64,000 nucleotides of DNA from Pseudomonadota bacterium (lineage in GTDB: Bacteria; Pseudomonadota; Gammaproteobacteria; Burkholderiales; Burkholderiaceae_C): the NCBI GenBank assembly GCA_021845505.1, contig JAJZVU010000011.1, forward strand, positions 29,744 through 93,743, written 5' to 3'. A program made the translations under genes and the position numbers. This document shows positions 43,996 through 52,381 of the stretch, piece after piece (position 1 is the first letter of the stretch; each line of letters begins with the position of its first letter). Below the pieces are notes generated by a model, which saw nothing but the letters and a program-made list of their open reading frames with translations, made no database searches and had not been told where the DNA came from.

Positions 43996-46062
43996 TCAAA
44001 GCAGGTGCAGCCCGTTCAGCATGAGGTCGATCGCCTTGATGCCGACAAAGGGCAGTGCGATTCCGCCCAGCCCGTAGAGCAGCAGGTTGTTGCGCAGCAG
44101 CGTGGCCGCCGGTAGCGGGCGGAACTTCACCCCCTTCAAGGCCAGCGGGATGAGGACCACGATGATCAGGGCGTTGAATATCACCGCCGAAAGGATCGCC
44201 GAATCGGGAGTCCCCAACCGCATGATGTTCAGCGCGCCGAGCTGCGGATAGGTGCCGACGAAAATCGCCGGAATGATCGCGAAGTACTTCGCCAGGTCGT
44301 TGGCGATGCTGAAGGTGGTCAGCGCGCCGCGGGTCATCAGCATCTGCTTGCCGATCTCGACCACCTCGATCAGCTTGGTCGGGTTGGAATCGAGGTCGAC
44401 CATGTTGCCGGCCTCGCGCGCCGCCTGGGTGCCGCTGTTCATCGCCACCGCGACGTCGGCCTGCGCGAGCGCCGGCGCGTCGTTGGTGCCGTCGCCGGTC
44501 ATCGCGACCAGGCGGCCGTCGGCCTGGTACTTGCGGATCAGCGCCAGCTTGGTCTCGGGCGTGGCCTCGGCCTGGTACTCGTCCACGCCGGCCTCGGCGG
44601 CGATCGCCGCCGCGGTCAACCGGTTGTCGCCGGTGATCATCACCGTCTGGATGCCCATGCGCCGCAACTGGGCGAAGCGCTCCTTGATTCCGTCCTTCAC
44701 GACGTCCTTGAGTTCGACCACGCCCAGCACGCGCCGATCGTCGGCCACCACCAGCGGAGTGCTGCCGCGGCGGGCGACCGCGTCGACCAGATCCTGCAGA
44801 CCTGCCGGCAGTTCCCCGCCGCGCTCGCGCACGTGGCGCGACACCTCGTCGGCCGCACCCTTGCGGATCGGCCGGCCGGCGATGTCCACGCCGCTCATGC
44901 GGGTCTGCGCGGAGAACGGCACGAAGCTCGCGTGCAGCGATTCCAGGTCGCGCTCGCGCAGGTTGAAGCGCTGCTTGGCCAGCACGACGATGCTGCGCCC
45001 CTCGGGCGTCTCGTCGGCCAGCGACGCCAGCTGCGCGGCGTCGGCCAGTTCGCGCTCGGACACTCCGGCCACCGGCACGAAGGCGCCGGCCTGCCGGTTG
45101 CCCAGCGTGATGGTGCCGGTCTTGTCGAGCAGCAGCACGTCGATGTCGCCGGCGGCCTCGACCGCGCGCCCCGAGGTCGCGACCACGTTGGCGCCGAGCA
45201 TGCGGCTCATCCCCGCCACGCCGATGGCCGACAGCAGCGCGCCGATGGTCGTCGGGATCAGGCACACCAGCAGCGCCACCAGCACCGTGATGCTCACCGG
45301 ATGCCCCGCGCCGGTGGCCTTGACCGAGTAGATCGAATACGGCAGCAGCGTCACCGTGGCCATCAGCAGGATGATCGTGAGGGCGATCAGCAGGATGGTC
45401 AGCGCGATCTCGTTGGGGGTCTTGCGGCGCTTGGCTCCCTCGACCAGCGCGATCATGCGGTCGAGGAACGAATCGCCGGGGTTGGTCGTGCAGCGCACGA
45501 CGATCCAGTCCGACAGCACCGTCGTGCCGCCGGTCACCGACGAGAAGTCGCCGCCCGACTCGCGGATCACCGGCGCCGATTCGCCGGTGATCGCGCTTTC
45601 GTCGACGGTCGCCGCGCCTTCGATCACCTCGCCGTCGCAGGGGATCAGTTCGTGCGCGAGCACGACCACGACGTCGTCCTTGCGCAGGGTCTCGCCGTCG
45701 ACCAGGGTCCACGGCGCACCGTACCTGGGCTGGCTCAGTCTCTTGGCCTTCACGGCGCTGCGCGTGCCGCGCAGGCTGGCCGCCTGCGCCTTGCTGCGGC
45801 CCTCGGCGAGCGCCTCGGCGAAATTGGCGAACAGCACCGTGAACCACAGCCAGATCGCAACCGCCAGGATGAACCCGCCGGGCGCCTCGCCATGTCCGTG
45901 CAGCGCCTGCAGCCAGAGCCCCGTGGTCAACAGGCTGCCGACGTACACGACGAACATCACCGGGTTGCGGAACTGCACCCGCGGGTCGAGCTTGCGGAAC
46001 GAATCGACCACCGCCGGACCGACCAGCGCGGAATCGATGAGCGAAAGACGTTGACGACTCAT
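43996..46062 (-). CDS. kdpB: KdpB, P-type ATPase subunit of the potassium pump
   Basis: A 688-residue P-type ATPase. It has [14 protein letters not shown] in the actuator domain, the phosphorylation motif [21 protein letters not shown] in the nucleotide domain, and [19 protein letters not shown] in the hinge. It hydrolyses ATP to drive potassium uptake through KdpA. Complete and of normal length; it starts 19 bp after kdpA ends. Confidence 0.98.
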   Translation of the reverse strand: MSRQRLSLIDSALVGPAVVDSFRKLDPRVQFRNPVMFVVYVGSLLTTGLWLQALHGHGEAPGGFILAVAIWLWFTVLFANFAEALAEGRSKAQAASLRGTRSAVKAKRLSQPRYGAPWTLVDGETLRKDDVVVVLAHELIPCDGEVIEGAATVDESAITGESAPVIRESGGDFSSVTGGTTVLSDWIVVRCTTNPGDSFLDRMIALVEGAKRRKTPNEIALTILLIALTIILLMATVTLLPYSIYSVKATGAGHPVSITVLVALLVCLIPTTIGALLSAIGVAGMSRMLGANVVATSGRAVEAAGDIDVLLLDKTGTITLGNRQAGAFVPVAGVSERELADAAQLASLADETPEGRSIVVLAKQRFNLRERDLESLHASFVPFSAQTRMSGVDIAGRPIRKGAADEVSRHVRERGGELPAGLQDLVDAVARRGSTPLVVADDRRVLGVVELKDVVKDGIKERFAQLRRMGIQTVMITGDNRLTAAAIAAEAGVDEYQAEATPETKLALIRKYQADGRLVAMTGDGTNDAPALAQADVAVAMNSGTQAAREAGNMVDLDSNPTKLIEVVEIGKQMLMTRGALTTFSIANDLAKYFAIIPAIFVGTYPQLGALNIMRLGTPDSAILSAVIFNALIIVVLIPLALKGVKFRPLPAATLLRNNLLLYGLGGIALPFVGIKAIDLMLNGLHLL

Positions 46063-46081
46063 GTCGGCTCCTGATGCCTGC

Positions 46082-47881
46082 TCAATGCCCGGCCCACATC
46101 GCGAAGTGCTCGGCGATCGGACCCAGCGCCAGCGCAGGCAGGAAGGTCAGCGCGGCCACCAGCAGCACGGTGCCGATGAGCAGCCCGACGAACAGCGCGC
46201 CGTGCGTCGGCATGGTTCCGCTGGATTCGGCGAGGCGCTTCTTCGACGCCAGCGAGCCGGCGATGGCCAGCGCCGCGACGATCGACACGAAGCGGCCGAA
46301 CCACATCGCCAGGCCGAGCGTGAGGTTGTAGAAGGGGGTGTTGGCGTTCAGCCCGGCGAAGGCGCTGCCGTTGTTGTTCGACGCCGACGTGAAGGCGTAG
46401 AGCATCTCCGAGAATCCGTGCGCCCCGGGGTTGGCCAGGCTGGACACGCCCTGCGCGCTGACCGACGCGACCGCGGTTCCGAGCAACACCAGCAGCGGCG
46501 AGACCAGCAGGCCGATCGAGACCATCTTCATCTCGAAGGACTCGATCTTCTTGCCCAGGTACTCGGGGGTGCGCCCGATCATCAGCCCGCCGAGGAACAC
46601 CGCCATCAGCGCGACCATCAGCATGCCGTACAGCCCGGTGCCGGTGCCGCCGGGAGCCACCTCGCCGAGCTGCATCATCAGCATCGGCACCATGCCGCCC
46701 AGCGGAGTGTTGGAATCGAACATCGAGTCGACCGCTCCGGTGGAGGTGCCGGTGGCCGCCGCGGTGAAGATCGCGGTGGACGCGATTCCGAAGCGCGCTT
46801 CCTTGCCTTCCATGTTGCCGCCCGACTGCAGCGCGCCCGCCTTCTGGTCGACGTGCAGCGCGGCGAAGGCCGGATTGCCCTGCTGCTCGAAATGCGCCTC
46901 GGCCGCCATGCCCACGGCGAGCAGGATGGCCATCGCCGCCAGCAGCGCCCAGCCCTGGCGCCTGTCGCCGACCATGCGCCCGAAGGTGAAGGTCAGCGCC
47001 ACCGAGATCAGCAGCAGCAGGAACACCTCGAGCAGGTTGGTGAAGGCGTTCGGGTTCTCGTAGGGATGCGCCGAGTTGGCGTTGTAGAAGCCCCCGCCAT
47101 TGGTTCCCAGCTCCTTGATCGCCTCCTGCGACGCCACCGGCCCCATCGGCAGGGTCTGCCGCGCGGCCTGCGACGCGACCATCACCGGCTGCCCCTGCGC
47201 GTCCTTCACAGCGTGGCCCTGGGCGTCGGTCTTCGGAACCTGGAAGCTCACCGGCGCGATCAGGTCCACCGCGCGGTCCGCCCGCAGGGTCTGCGGAACC
47301 CCCTGGCCGACGAGCACGATCGCCGCCACGAAGGAGATGGGCACCAGCACGTACAGCGTGATGCGGTGCAGGTCGACCCAGAAGTTGCCGATGGTCGACA
47401 CGCTGCGCCGCGCGAACCCCCGGACCAGCGCGAAGGCCACCGCGATCCCGGTCGCTGCCGACAGGAAGTTCTGCACCGCCAGCCCGGCCATCTGCACCAG
47501 GTTGCCCATCGTGCTCTCGCCCGCGTAGCCCTGCCAGTTGGTGTTGGTCACGAAACTGATCGCGGTGTTGAACGACGAAGCCCTGCCGACCGCGCCGAAG
47601 TGCTGGGGATCGAGCGGCAGCACGCCCTGCAGGCGCTGCAGCGCGTACAGCGCGAGCACGCCGAGGAGGTTGAACGCCAGCAGTGCGCGCGCGTAGTCGC
47701 CCCAGCCCATCTCCTCGTCGGGCCGCACCCCGCAAAGACGCAGCAGCCTGGACTCGACGCCGAGCAGGCGCTTGGGCATGCGCCCGTCGGCCAGCGCGGC
47801 CATGTACAGCCCCAGCGGCCTGCCGAGCAGCACCAGCGCCGCGAACAGCGCGGCCAGCAGCGCCCAGAATGCGGGAGTCAT
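46082..47881 (-). CDS. kdpA: KdpA, potassium-translocating subunit
   Basis: A 599-residue polytopic channel-like protein (about 10 helices) with selectivity-filter segments such as [32 protein letters not shown] and [13 protein letters not shown]. It forms the potassium pore of KdpFABC. Its start codon overlaps the kdpF stop by one base (TGATG). Codons 6-65 are present a second time upstream (48318-48498) with only two base differences seen over 181 bp. Confidence 0.97.
   Translation of the reverse strand: MTPAFWALLAALFAALVLLGRPLGLYMAALADGRMPKRLLGVESRLLRLCGVRPDEEMGWGDYARALLAFNLLGVLALYALQRLQGVLPLDPQHFGAVGRASSFNTAISFVTNTNWQGYAGESTMGNLVQMAGLAVQNFLSAATGIAVAFALVRGFARRSVSTIGNFWVDLHRITLYVLVPISFVAAIVLVGQGVPQTLRADRAVDLIAPVSFQVPKTDAQGHAVKDAQGQPVMVASQAARQTLPMGPVASQEAIKELGTNGGGFYNANSAHPYENPNAFTNLLEVFLLLLISVALTFTFGRMVGDRRQGWALLAAMAILLAVGMAAEAHFEQQGNPAFAALHVDQKAGALQSGGNMEGKEARFGIASTAIFTAAATGTSTGAVDSMFDSNTPLGGMVPMLMMQLGEVAPGGTGTGLYGMLMVALMAVFLGGLMIGRTPEYLGKKIESFEMKMVSIGLLVSPLLVLLGTAVASVSAQGVSSLANPGAHGFSEMLYAFTSASNNNGSAFAGLNANTPFYNLTLGLAMWFGRFVSIVAALAIAGSLASKKRLAESSGTMPTHGALFVGLLIGTVLLVAALTFLPALALGPIAEHFAMWAGH
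47686..47866. repeat. kdpA 5' segment, copy 1 of a 181-bp direct duplication
   Basis: This part of the intact kdpA is repeated 632 bp away at 48318-48498 in the same orientation. By eye only two bases differ. The block covers the first transmembrane helix and following loop of KdpA. It ends abruptly on both sides. Confidence 0.9.
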
Positions 47882-47970
47882 CAGAAATCCTCCGCGCGCA
47901 GCAACGCGTAGCCCAGGTAGATCATCAACAACACGGTGATGATCCCGCCCAACCAGTAGAGCAGCGTCAT
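47881..47970 (-). CDS. kdpF: KdpF, small stabilising subunit
   Basis: A 29-residue single-helix peptide, MTLLYWLGGIITVLLMIYLG then YALLRAEDF, matching KdpF in length, hydrophobicity and the charged end. It stabilises the KdpABC complex in the inner membrane. The stop overlaps the kdpA start codon by one base, giving tight translational coupling. The start follows the stop of the 30-residue membrane peptide by one base. Confidence 0.93.
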   Translation of the reverse strand: MTLLYWLGGIITVLLMIYLGYALLRAEDF

Positions 47971-47971
47971 G

Positions 47972-48064
47972 TCAGCGCCTTTCCTGCAGCTTCTCGCAGC
48001 CGCGAACGAGCAACGCCATGCTCAGGAAGCACAGCACCGCGACACCTACCCAGATCAGATCCAT
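47972..48064 (-). CDS. 30-residue membrane peptide at the head of the kdp operon
   Basis: MDLIWVGVAVLCFLSMALLV followed by RGCEKLQERR: one hydrophobic helix, a Cys and a basic/acidic end. Its TGA is one base from the kdpF ATG, so it is the first gene of the operon. Similar tiny membrane peptides of the form MDxxY/W..VG....L..GCE appear ahead of kdpF in related bacteria, to my recollection, but have no assigned function. The first 40 bases resemble the start of the chimeric gene upstream (MDMVWVG.AVL). Confidence 0.7.
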   Translation of the reverse strand: MDLIWVGVAVLCFLSMALLVRGCEKLQERR

Positions 48065-48111
48065 TGCAGCAGCCCCTTGCTACTAAACCCACCGAAATCG
48101 TAGGAACTCTG

Positions 48112-48129
48112 GCGTAAACGGCGCGTAAA
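48112..48129 (-). promoter_or_regulatory. Putative KdpE-binding site of the kdp operon
   Basis: On the minus strand TTTACGC is directly repeated with an 11-bp period (TTTACGC-N4-TTTACGC), the layout of the E. coli KdpE site TTTATA/TTTACA. Ten bases downstream comes TACGAT, a likely -10 with no good -35, as expected for an activator-dependent promoter. The first gene (30-residue peptide) starts about 48 bp below the box. Confidence 0.65.
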
Positions 48130-48317
48130 AACATTGCCTTGGCGCATAGATGCGGTATCAAATTTCTTGAGGAATGCGACGGAAGCAGCGCGATATGCCC
48201 GCGCAGGCCGATGGCCTTTACACATCTCTCGCAAGTGATGCCGAGGTTCGCGAGCGCTCCGTGCGCACGGTTGCCGAGGCACGCGGCGAGTATCCGTGGC
48301 AGTGAGCGACGACCGAA

Positions 48318-48498
48318 CGCGCGCGTAGTCGCCCCAGCCCATCTCCTCGTCGGGCCGCACCCCGCAAAGGCGCAGCAGCCTGGACTCGACGCCGAGCAGG
48401 CGCTTGGGCATGCGCCCGTCGGCCAGCGCGGCCATGTACAGCCCCAGCGGCCTGCCGAGCAGCACCAGCGCCGCGAACAGCGCGGCCAGCACCGCCCA
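48318..48498. repeat. kdpA 5' segment, copy 2 of the 181-bp duplication
   Basis: The partner of 47686-47866. It is embedded in a short frame that begins like the 30-residue kdp leader peptide and is preceded by its own KdpE-like box, so promoter, start and kdpA segment are all represented in this second copy. Two copies this similar, so close, could recombine and delete the true kdp promoter region. Confidence 0.9.
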
Positions 48499-48564
48499 TC
48501 CGACCCAGACCATGTCCATCGAAGGCTCCCAGGTAGAACACCTGAAGCCATCGTAGGCACGGGG

Positions 48565-48582
48565 GCATAAACGCCGCGTAAA
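48565..48582 (-). promoter_or_regulatory. Second KdpE-like box, upstream of the chimeric kdpA fragment
   Basis: TTTACGC-N4-TTTATGC on the minus strand, again 10 bases before TACGAT, copying the arrangement at 48112-48129. The spacing and the -10 are conserved while the surrounding bases have diverged, which suggests either an older duplication or selection for KdpE control. Confidence 0.6.
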
Positions 48583-48607
48583 TTCTTGGCGCCGCCGCGC
48601 CGGCGCG

Positions 48608-48979
48608 CTACGCCCCGGCCGGTCGCACGATGTCCGGCGCGGCGCCCGACGCGACGCGAGGCGTCGTCGCGGGCGGGTGCAGCTCGCGCAGCAGCGATGC
48701 CACGCCTTCGAGAATGCCCAGCGCGTGCCGGTACACCCTCCTGCCGGCTGCGGTGAGATCCGAGCCGCGCCCGCTGCGCAGCAGCAGCGGCGCGCCCAGC
48801 GTGGCCTCGAGGCAGCGCATCTGGCGGCTGACCGCCGGCTGGGCCACCCCCAGCGCCCTGGCTGCGCCGCTGATGCTGCCGGTCTGCACCACCGTGACAA
48901 AGTACAGCAGTTGGCGCAATTCGGGCGCCTGGCCGGCCACCAGGCATCCGGCCAGGCGCGGCGCGCCCGCCTCAGGCAC
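48608..48979 (-). CDS. HTH-only LysR-type protein (no effector domain)
   Basis: A 123-residue protein consisting of a LysR winged HTH (LYFVTVVQTGSISGAARALG, then VSRQMRCLEATLGAPLLLRS) and linker helix, followed by a short tail; the roughly 200-residue effector-binding domain is absent. It is not an obvious decay product: the GTG start overlapping the livF end has AGGAGG 6 bases upstream, and the frame is clean. It could be a standalone DNA-binding or dominant-negative partner, or a truncated gene left by the rearrangement that placed the kdpA fragment next to it. Confidence 0.7.
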   Translation of the reverse strand: MPEAGAPRLAGCLVAGQAPELRQLLYFVTVVQTGSISGAARALGVAQPAVSRQMRCLEATLGAPLLLRSGRGSDLTAAGRRVYRHALGILEGVASLLRELHPPATTPRVASGAAPDIVRPAGA

Positions 48980-49703
48980 CGGCGGCCTCCTGGCGGGGTG
49001 CGCCGCCGACGCCCAGCAGGGCGTCGCGCAGGTCGGCGCGGGCCGCGAGCTCGGCGCTCGGGCCGCAGTGGACGATGCGCCCCCGCTGCAGCACCACGGC
49101 CTGCTGGGTCAACTCCAGCGCGAACTCCGGGTGCTGCTCGACCAGCAGGCAGGCGATGGCCTCGCGTTCGCAAAGCTGGCGGATCGCCAGGCCCACCTCC
49201 TGCGCCACCACCGGCGCCAGCCCCTCGGTGGGTTCGTCGAGCAGCAGCAGCCGCGGGTTGGTCATCAACGCGCGGCCGATCGCCAGCATCTGCTGCTCGC
49301 CGCCGGACAGCTGGTTGCCCAGGTGCTGCCTGCGCTCGGCCAGCCGCGGAAACATGCGGTACACCCGCTCGCGCGTCCACTCGCCCCTGCGCGCGACCAC
49401 ATCCAGGTTCTCCTCGACGGTCAGCGAGGCGAACACCTCGCGCTCCTGCGGAACCCAGCCGAGTCCGAGGCGCGCGCGCTGGTACGACGGCGTGCGGGTG
49501 ATGTCCCGGCCCTGCCAGACCATGCGCCCGCTGCGCACCCGGGTGTTGCCCATCAGGGTCTCCAGCAGCGTGCTCTTGCCCACGCCGTTGCGCCCCAGCA
49601 CCGCCAGGCTCTGGCCCGCCGCCAGCGCGAATCCCAGGTGATCGAGCACCACGGCATCGCCATAGCCGGCCACCACGCCGTCGAACACCAGCGCCTCAGC
49701 CAT
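48972..49703 (-). CDS. livF: ABC transporter ATPase, LivF type
   Basis: A 243-residue ATPase: Walker A GRNGVGKSTLLETLMG, Q-loop region GLGWVPQEREVFASLTVEEN, signature LSGGEQQMLAIGRAL, Walker B LLLLDEPTEGLAP and switch His in VEQH. The short length and VPQ/REVF pattern mark it as the LivF class of branched-chain-amino-acid-type importers. It overlaps livG by 8 bp and the HTH-only LysR gene by 8 bp. The substrate is set by the binding protein and is probably not a simple amino acid here. Confidence 0.93.
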   Translation of the reverse strand: MAEALVFDGVVAGYGDAVVLDHLGFALAAGQSLAVLGRNGVGKSTLLETLMGNTRVRSGRMVWQGRDITRTPSYQRARLGLGWVPQEREVFASLTVEENLDVVARRGEWTRERVYRMFPRLAERRQHLGNQLSGGEQQMLAIGRALMTNPRLLLLDEPTEGLAPVVAQEVGLAIRQLCEREAIACLLVEQHPEFALELTQQAVVLQRGRIVHCGPSAELAARADLRDALLGVGGAPRQEAAGA

Positions 49704-50478
49704 CGCGCCCTCCAGCAGCCGCGCCTGCGCGCGACTTGCCGAGATAGACCTCGCGCACCAGCGGATCCTCGGCGATCCGCCGCGGCTCGCCCTCGGCGAC
49801 GATGCTGCCGGCGACCAGCACCGAAATGCGCCTGGCGAAGCGGAAGACCAGGTCCATGTCGTGCTCGATGAACAGCACGCTGATGTCGGCAGGCAGGCCG
49901 TCGATCACGTCGAACAGCTCGGCGCTCTCGCCGCCCGGAACGCCCGCTGCCGGCTCGTCGAGCAGCAGGATGCGCGGGCGCGCGGCGAGCGCCAGCGCGA
50001 TTTCCAGCAGCCGCTGCTTGCCGTAGGCCAGTTCGCGCACCCGACGTCCCGCGACGTCGTCCAGGTGCAGGCGGCGCAGCAGCGCGTGGGCCTCGTCGTG
50101 CACCTCGGTGCACCGGCGCAAGGGCCGCCACCACGCCGAGCACAGGCCCTCGCGCTCGCAGATGGCCAACGCCACCGACTGCAGCGGGGTCAGGCTCGGG
50201 AACAGGCTGTTGATCTGGAAGGTGCGCACCAGCCCCAGGCGCGCGCGGGCGTCGCAGCGCAGCCGGGTGATGTCCTGGTCGCCCAGGCGGATGCTGCCCG
50301 AACTCGGTCGCAGCACCCCGGTGAGCAGGTTGATCAGGGTCGTCTTGCCCGCGCCGTTGGGCCCGATCAGCGCCTGGCGCGCGCCGGCCTCGATGCGCAA
50401 TCCCAGCCCGCGGATGGCCTGCAGCGCGCCGAAGCGCAGGGACAGCCCCTCGGCGTGCAGCGCGGCACCGGTGCGCAT
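49696..50478 (-). CDS. livG: ABC transporter ATPase, LivG type
   Basis: A 260-residue ATPase: Walker A GPNGAGKTTLINLLTG, LGLVRTFQINSLFPSLTPLQ, signature region LAYGKQRLLEIALAL and Walker B ILLLDEPAAGVPGGE, then the LivG-type C-terminal GEPRRIAEDPLVREVYLG. It pairs with LivF on the cytosolic side of the permease. The start overlaps the livM stop by one base. Confidence 0.93.
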   Translation of the reverse strand: MRTGAALHAEGLSLRFGALQAIRGLGLRIEAGARQALIGPNGAGKTTLINLLTGVLRPSSGSIRLGDQDITRLRCDARARLGLVRTFQINSLFPSLTPLQSVALAICEREGLCSAWWRPLRRCTEVHDEAHALLRRLHLDDVAGRRVRELAYGKQRLLEIALALAARPRILLLDEPAAGVPGGESAELFDVIDGLPADISVLFIEHDMDLVFRFARRISVLVAGSIVAEGEPRRIAEDPLVREVYLGKSRAGAAAGGRDG

Positions 50479-51434
50479 CACCCCGCCCTCCTCTGCGCCA
50501 GGCGGGACAGCGCACCCAGGATCCCGCCGCGCCCGAGCAGCGCGATGGCGATCAGCACGCAACCCAGCCAGAACATCCAGTACTGGGGACTCAGGCTGGA
50601 GAACGCGCTGCGCAGCACCATGTACACCACGGCGCCGACCAGCCCCCCATACAGGCTGCCGGTGCCGCCGAGCACCAGGATGATCAGGATCTCGAACGAT
50701 CGGTTCAACCCGATCGAGTCGATGCCGACGAACTGGGTGGTCTGCGCCAGCAACGCGCCGGCGACCCCGGCGACCGCGGCCGACAGGCAGTAGGCGGCGC
50801 GGATTCGCGACTCGACCGGAGAGCCCAGCGCCAGCATGCGCCTGCGGTTCTCCCCGATGCCCCGCAGCACCAGTCCGAACGGCGACGCCAGCACGCGACG
50901 CAGCGCCAGGAACACCAGCAGCACGACGACGTAGCAGTACCAGAAGGCCGTGCGCCCGTAGAGGTCGAAGCGGAACACCCCCAGCACCGGCCGCACGTCC
51001 ATTCCCTGCAGGCCGTCGGTTCCGCCGGTGATCGACGCCATGCGGTTGGCGAAGTCGGCGAACAGCGCGCATACGCTGAGGGTGATCATCAGCCGCGCCA
51101 GGTCGGTACCGCGCACCACCAGGAAGCTCAGCAGGTAGCCGAGCAGGCCGCTGCACAGCATGGCCACCAGCAGCCCGAGGCTCGGGTCGCCCAGGTGATG
51201 GCTGGCGAGCAGCCCGGCGGCGTAGGCGCCGACCCCGAAGAAGGTCGCGTGCCCGAGGTCGAGGATGCCGGCGTAGCCCAGCGCGATGTCCAGCGAGGCG
51301 GCGAACAGCCCGTAGACCAGGATCTGGCTCATCAGCGCCAGCCGGTCGGGCAGCGCGAAGTAGCTCGCGGCCAGCGCCAGCCACAGCAACCCCTCGCCGA
51401 CCCGCGGCGCCTGCCCGTACCCGGCGCGGCTCAT
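50478..51434 (-). CDS. livM: ABC transporter permease, LivM type
   Basis: A 318-residue permease with about ten helices, the Liv-type segments LGYAGILDLGHATFFGVGAY and IILVLGGTGSLYGGLVGA and a charged EAA-like loop (GLVLRGIGENRRRMLALG). The start at 51434 overlaps the livH stop as ATGA; a longer frame upstream is not needed. It forms the translocation path with LivH. Confidence 0.93.
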   Translation of the reverse strand: MSRAGYGQAPRVGEGLLWLALAASYFALPDRLALMSQILVYGLFAASLDIALGYAGILDLGHATFFGVGAYAAGLLASHHLGDPSLGLLVAMLCSGLLGYLLSFLVVRGTDLARLMITLSVCALFADFANRMASITGGTDGLQGMDVRPVLGVFRFDLYGRTAFWYCYVVVLLVFLALRRVLASPFGLVLRGIGENRRRMLALGSPVESRIRAAYCLSAAVAGVAGALLAQTTQFVGIDSIGLNRSFEILIILVLGGTGSLYGGLVGAVVYMVLRSAFSSLSPQYWMFWLGCVLIAIALLGRGGILGALSRLAQRRAG

Positions 51435-52291
51435 GCGCGTCCCCTGCGGGCGACGATTCCCTGCGGGCGCCACAACAGCATCAGCACCATGAACAGGTAG
51501 ACCGGAAGCGCTCCGCTTTGCGGCAGGTAGTAGCGGCTGGCGACGTCGAGGATGCCCACCGCGAGCGACGCGACGAAAGGCCCGGTGATGGTCCCCGAAC
51601 CGCCGACGCAGACGACGATCAGGAAGTACACCAGGTAGTCCAGCGGAAAGCTCGGGACCAGGCCGCGCACCCCCAGGCTCAGCGCGCCGCCCAGCCCGGC
51701 GAGGCCGCAGCCCAGCGTGAAGGTCAGCAGGAACAGCCGCCGCACGTGGATTCCCGTCGCGGCGGCCACGCGCGGGTTGTCGACCGCGGCGCGCACCATC
51801 GCGCCGTAGCGGGTGCGGCCGAGCGCCAGCAGCAGCGCGCCGAACACGATCACGCCGCAGACGATCAGGAACAGGCTGTAGCGCCCGAGTTCGACCCCGC
51901 CGATCCGCATCTGCCCGCTCAAGTCCGGCGGCGTCGCGAAGGGCTGCATCGTCGGGCCGAACCAGAAGGTGAAGGCCGCGATGGCGACGAACACCAGGCC
52001 GATCGAAAACAGCACCTGCTCCAGGTGTCCCAGGCGATCGACCCGCCGCAGCAGCACCACCTGGAGCACCGCGCCGGTGGCCGCGGCGGCCACGCAGGCC
52101 GCCGCCACCGCCGGCGCGAAGCCCAGGCCCCAGCGATTCATCAGCAGGCTGGCGACATAGGCCCCGACCATCGCGAAGGCGCCGTGCGCGAGGTTCACGA
52201 AGTTCATCAGGCCCATCGTGACCGACAGCCCGACGCCGATGAGGAACAGGAGCATGCCGTAGGCCACTCCGTCGTAGATCACGATGCCCAT
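51431..52291 (-). CDS. livH: ABC transporter permease, LivH type
   Basis: A 286-residue permease with eight or so helices; VGLSVTMGLMNFVNLAHGAF near the N-terminus and YFLIVVCVGGSGTITGPFVA near the C-terminus are the LivH hallmarks, with RYGAMVRAAVDNPRVAAATG as the ATPase-contact loop. It starts 73 bp after the binding-protein gene stops. Confidence 0.93.
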   Translation of the reverse strand: MGIVIYDGVAYGMLLFLIGVGLSVTMGLMNFVNLAHGAFAMVGAYVASLLMNRWGLGFAPAVAAACVAAAATGAVLQVVLLRRVDRLGHLEQVLFSIGLVFVAIAAFTFWFGPTMQPFATPPDLSGQMRIGGVELGRYSLFLIVCGVIVFGALLLALGRTRYGAMVRAAVDNPRVAAATGIHVRRLFLLTFTLGCGLAGLGGALSLGVRGLVPSFPLDYLVYFLIVVCVGGSGTITGPFVASLAVGILDVASRYYLPQSGALPVYLFMVLMLLWRPQGIVARRGRA

Positions 52292-52349
52292 CGCCAGCCC
52301 AGGTTGCGGCGAGGCGGCGCTGCGCGCCCCCTCGCCTGGTTGCCGGGAT

Positions 52350-52381
52350 CAGTGCTTGGCCTGCTCAGTGCTTGGCCTGCT
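52350..52381. repeat. Tandem 16-bp duplication at the livK stop codon
   Basis: CAGTGCTTGGCCTGCT occurs twice in direct tandem (52350-52365 and 52366-52381). The livK stop lies inside the duplication, so the protein ends QAKH and the second copy is untranslated. Probably a recent slippage event without functional effect. Confidence 0.85.

Larger units (their letters stand above)
48055..48519 (-). pseudogene. Chimeric kdpA fragment with its own kdp-type promoter
   Basis: A 154-codon frame starting MDMVWVGWAV. Residues 1-11 resemble the 30-residue kdp leader peptide, residues 12-67 equal KdpA codons about 9-65 ([16 protein letters not shown] onward to GWGDYAR), and the remaining 87 residues are unrelated, basic and low in hydrophobicity. 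It ends at 48055, 10 bp inside the leader-peptide gene. It is best read as a rearrangement remnant, but it is open, has a promoter-like region, and could yield a one- or two-helix peptide. It separates the true kdp promoter from the upstream genes. Confidence 0.7.

Noticed and set aside
48055..48519. A functional second KdpA
   Set aside because: Only about the first 57 of 599 residues are KdpA-derived; all pore segments are missing and the tail is unrelated.
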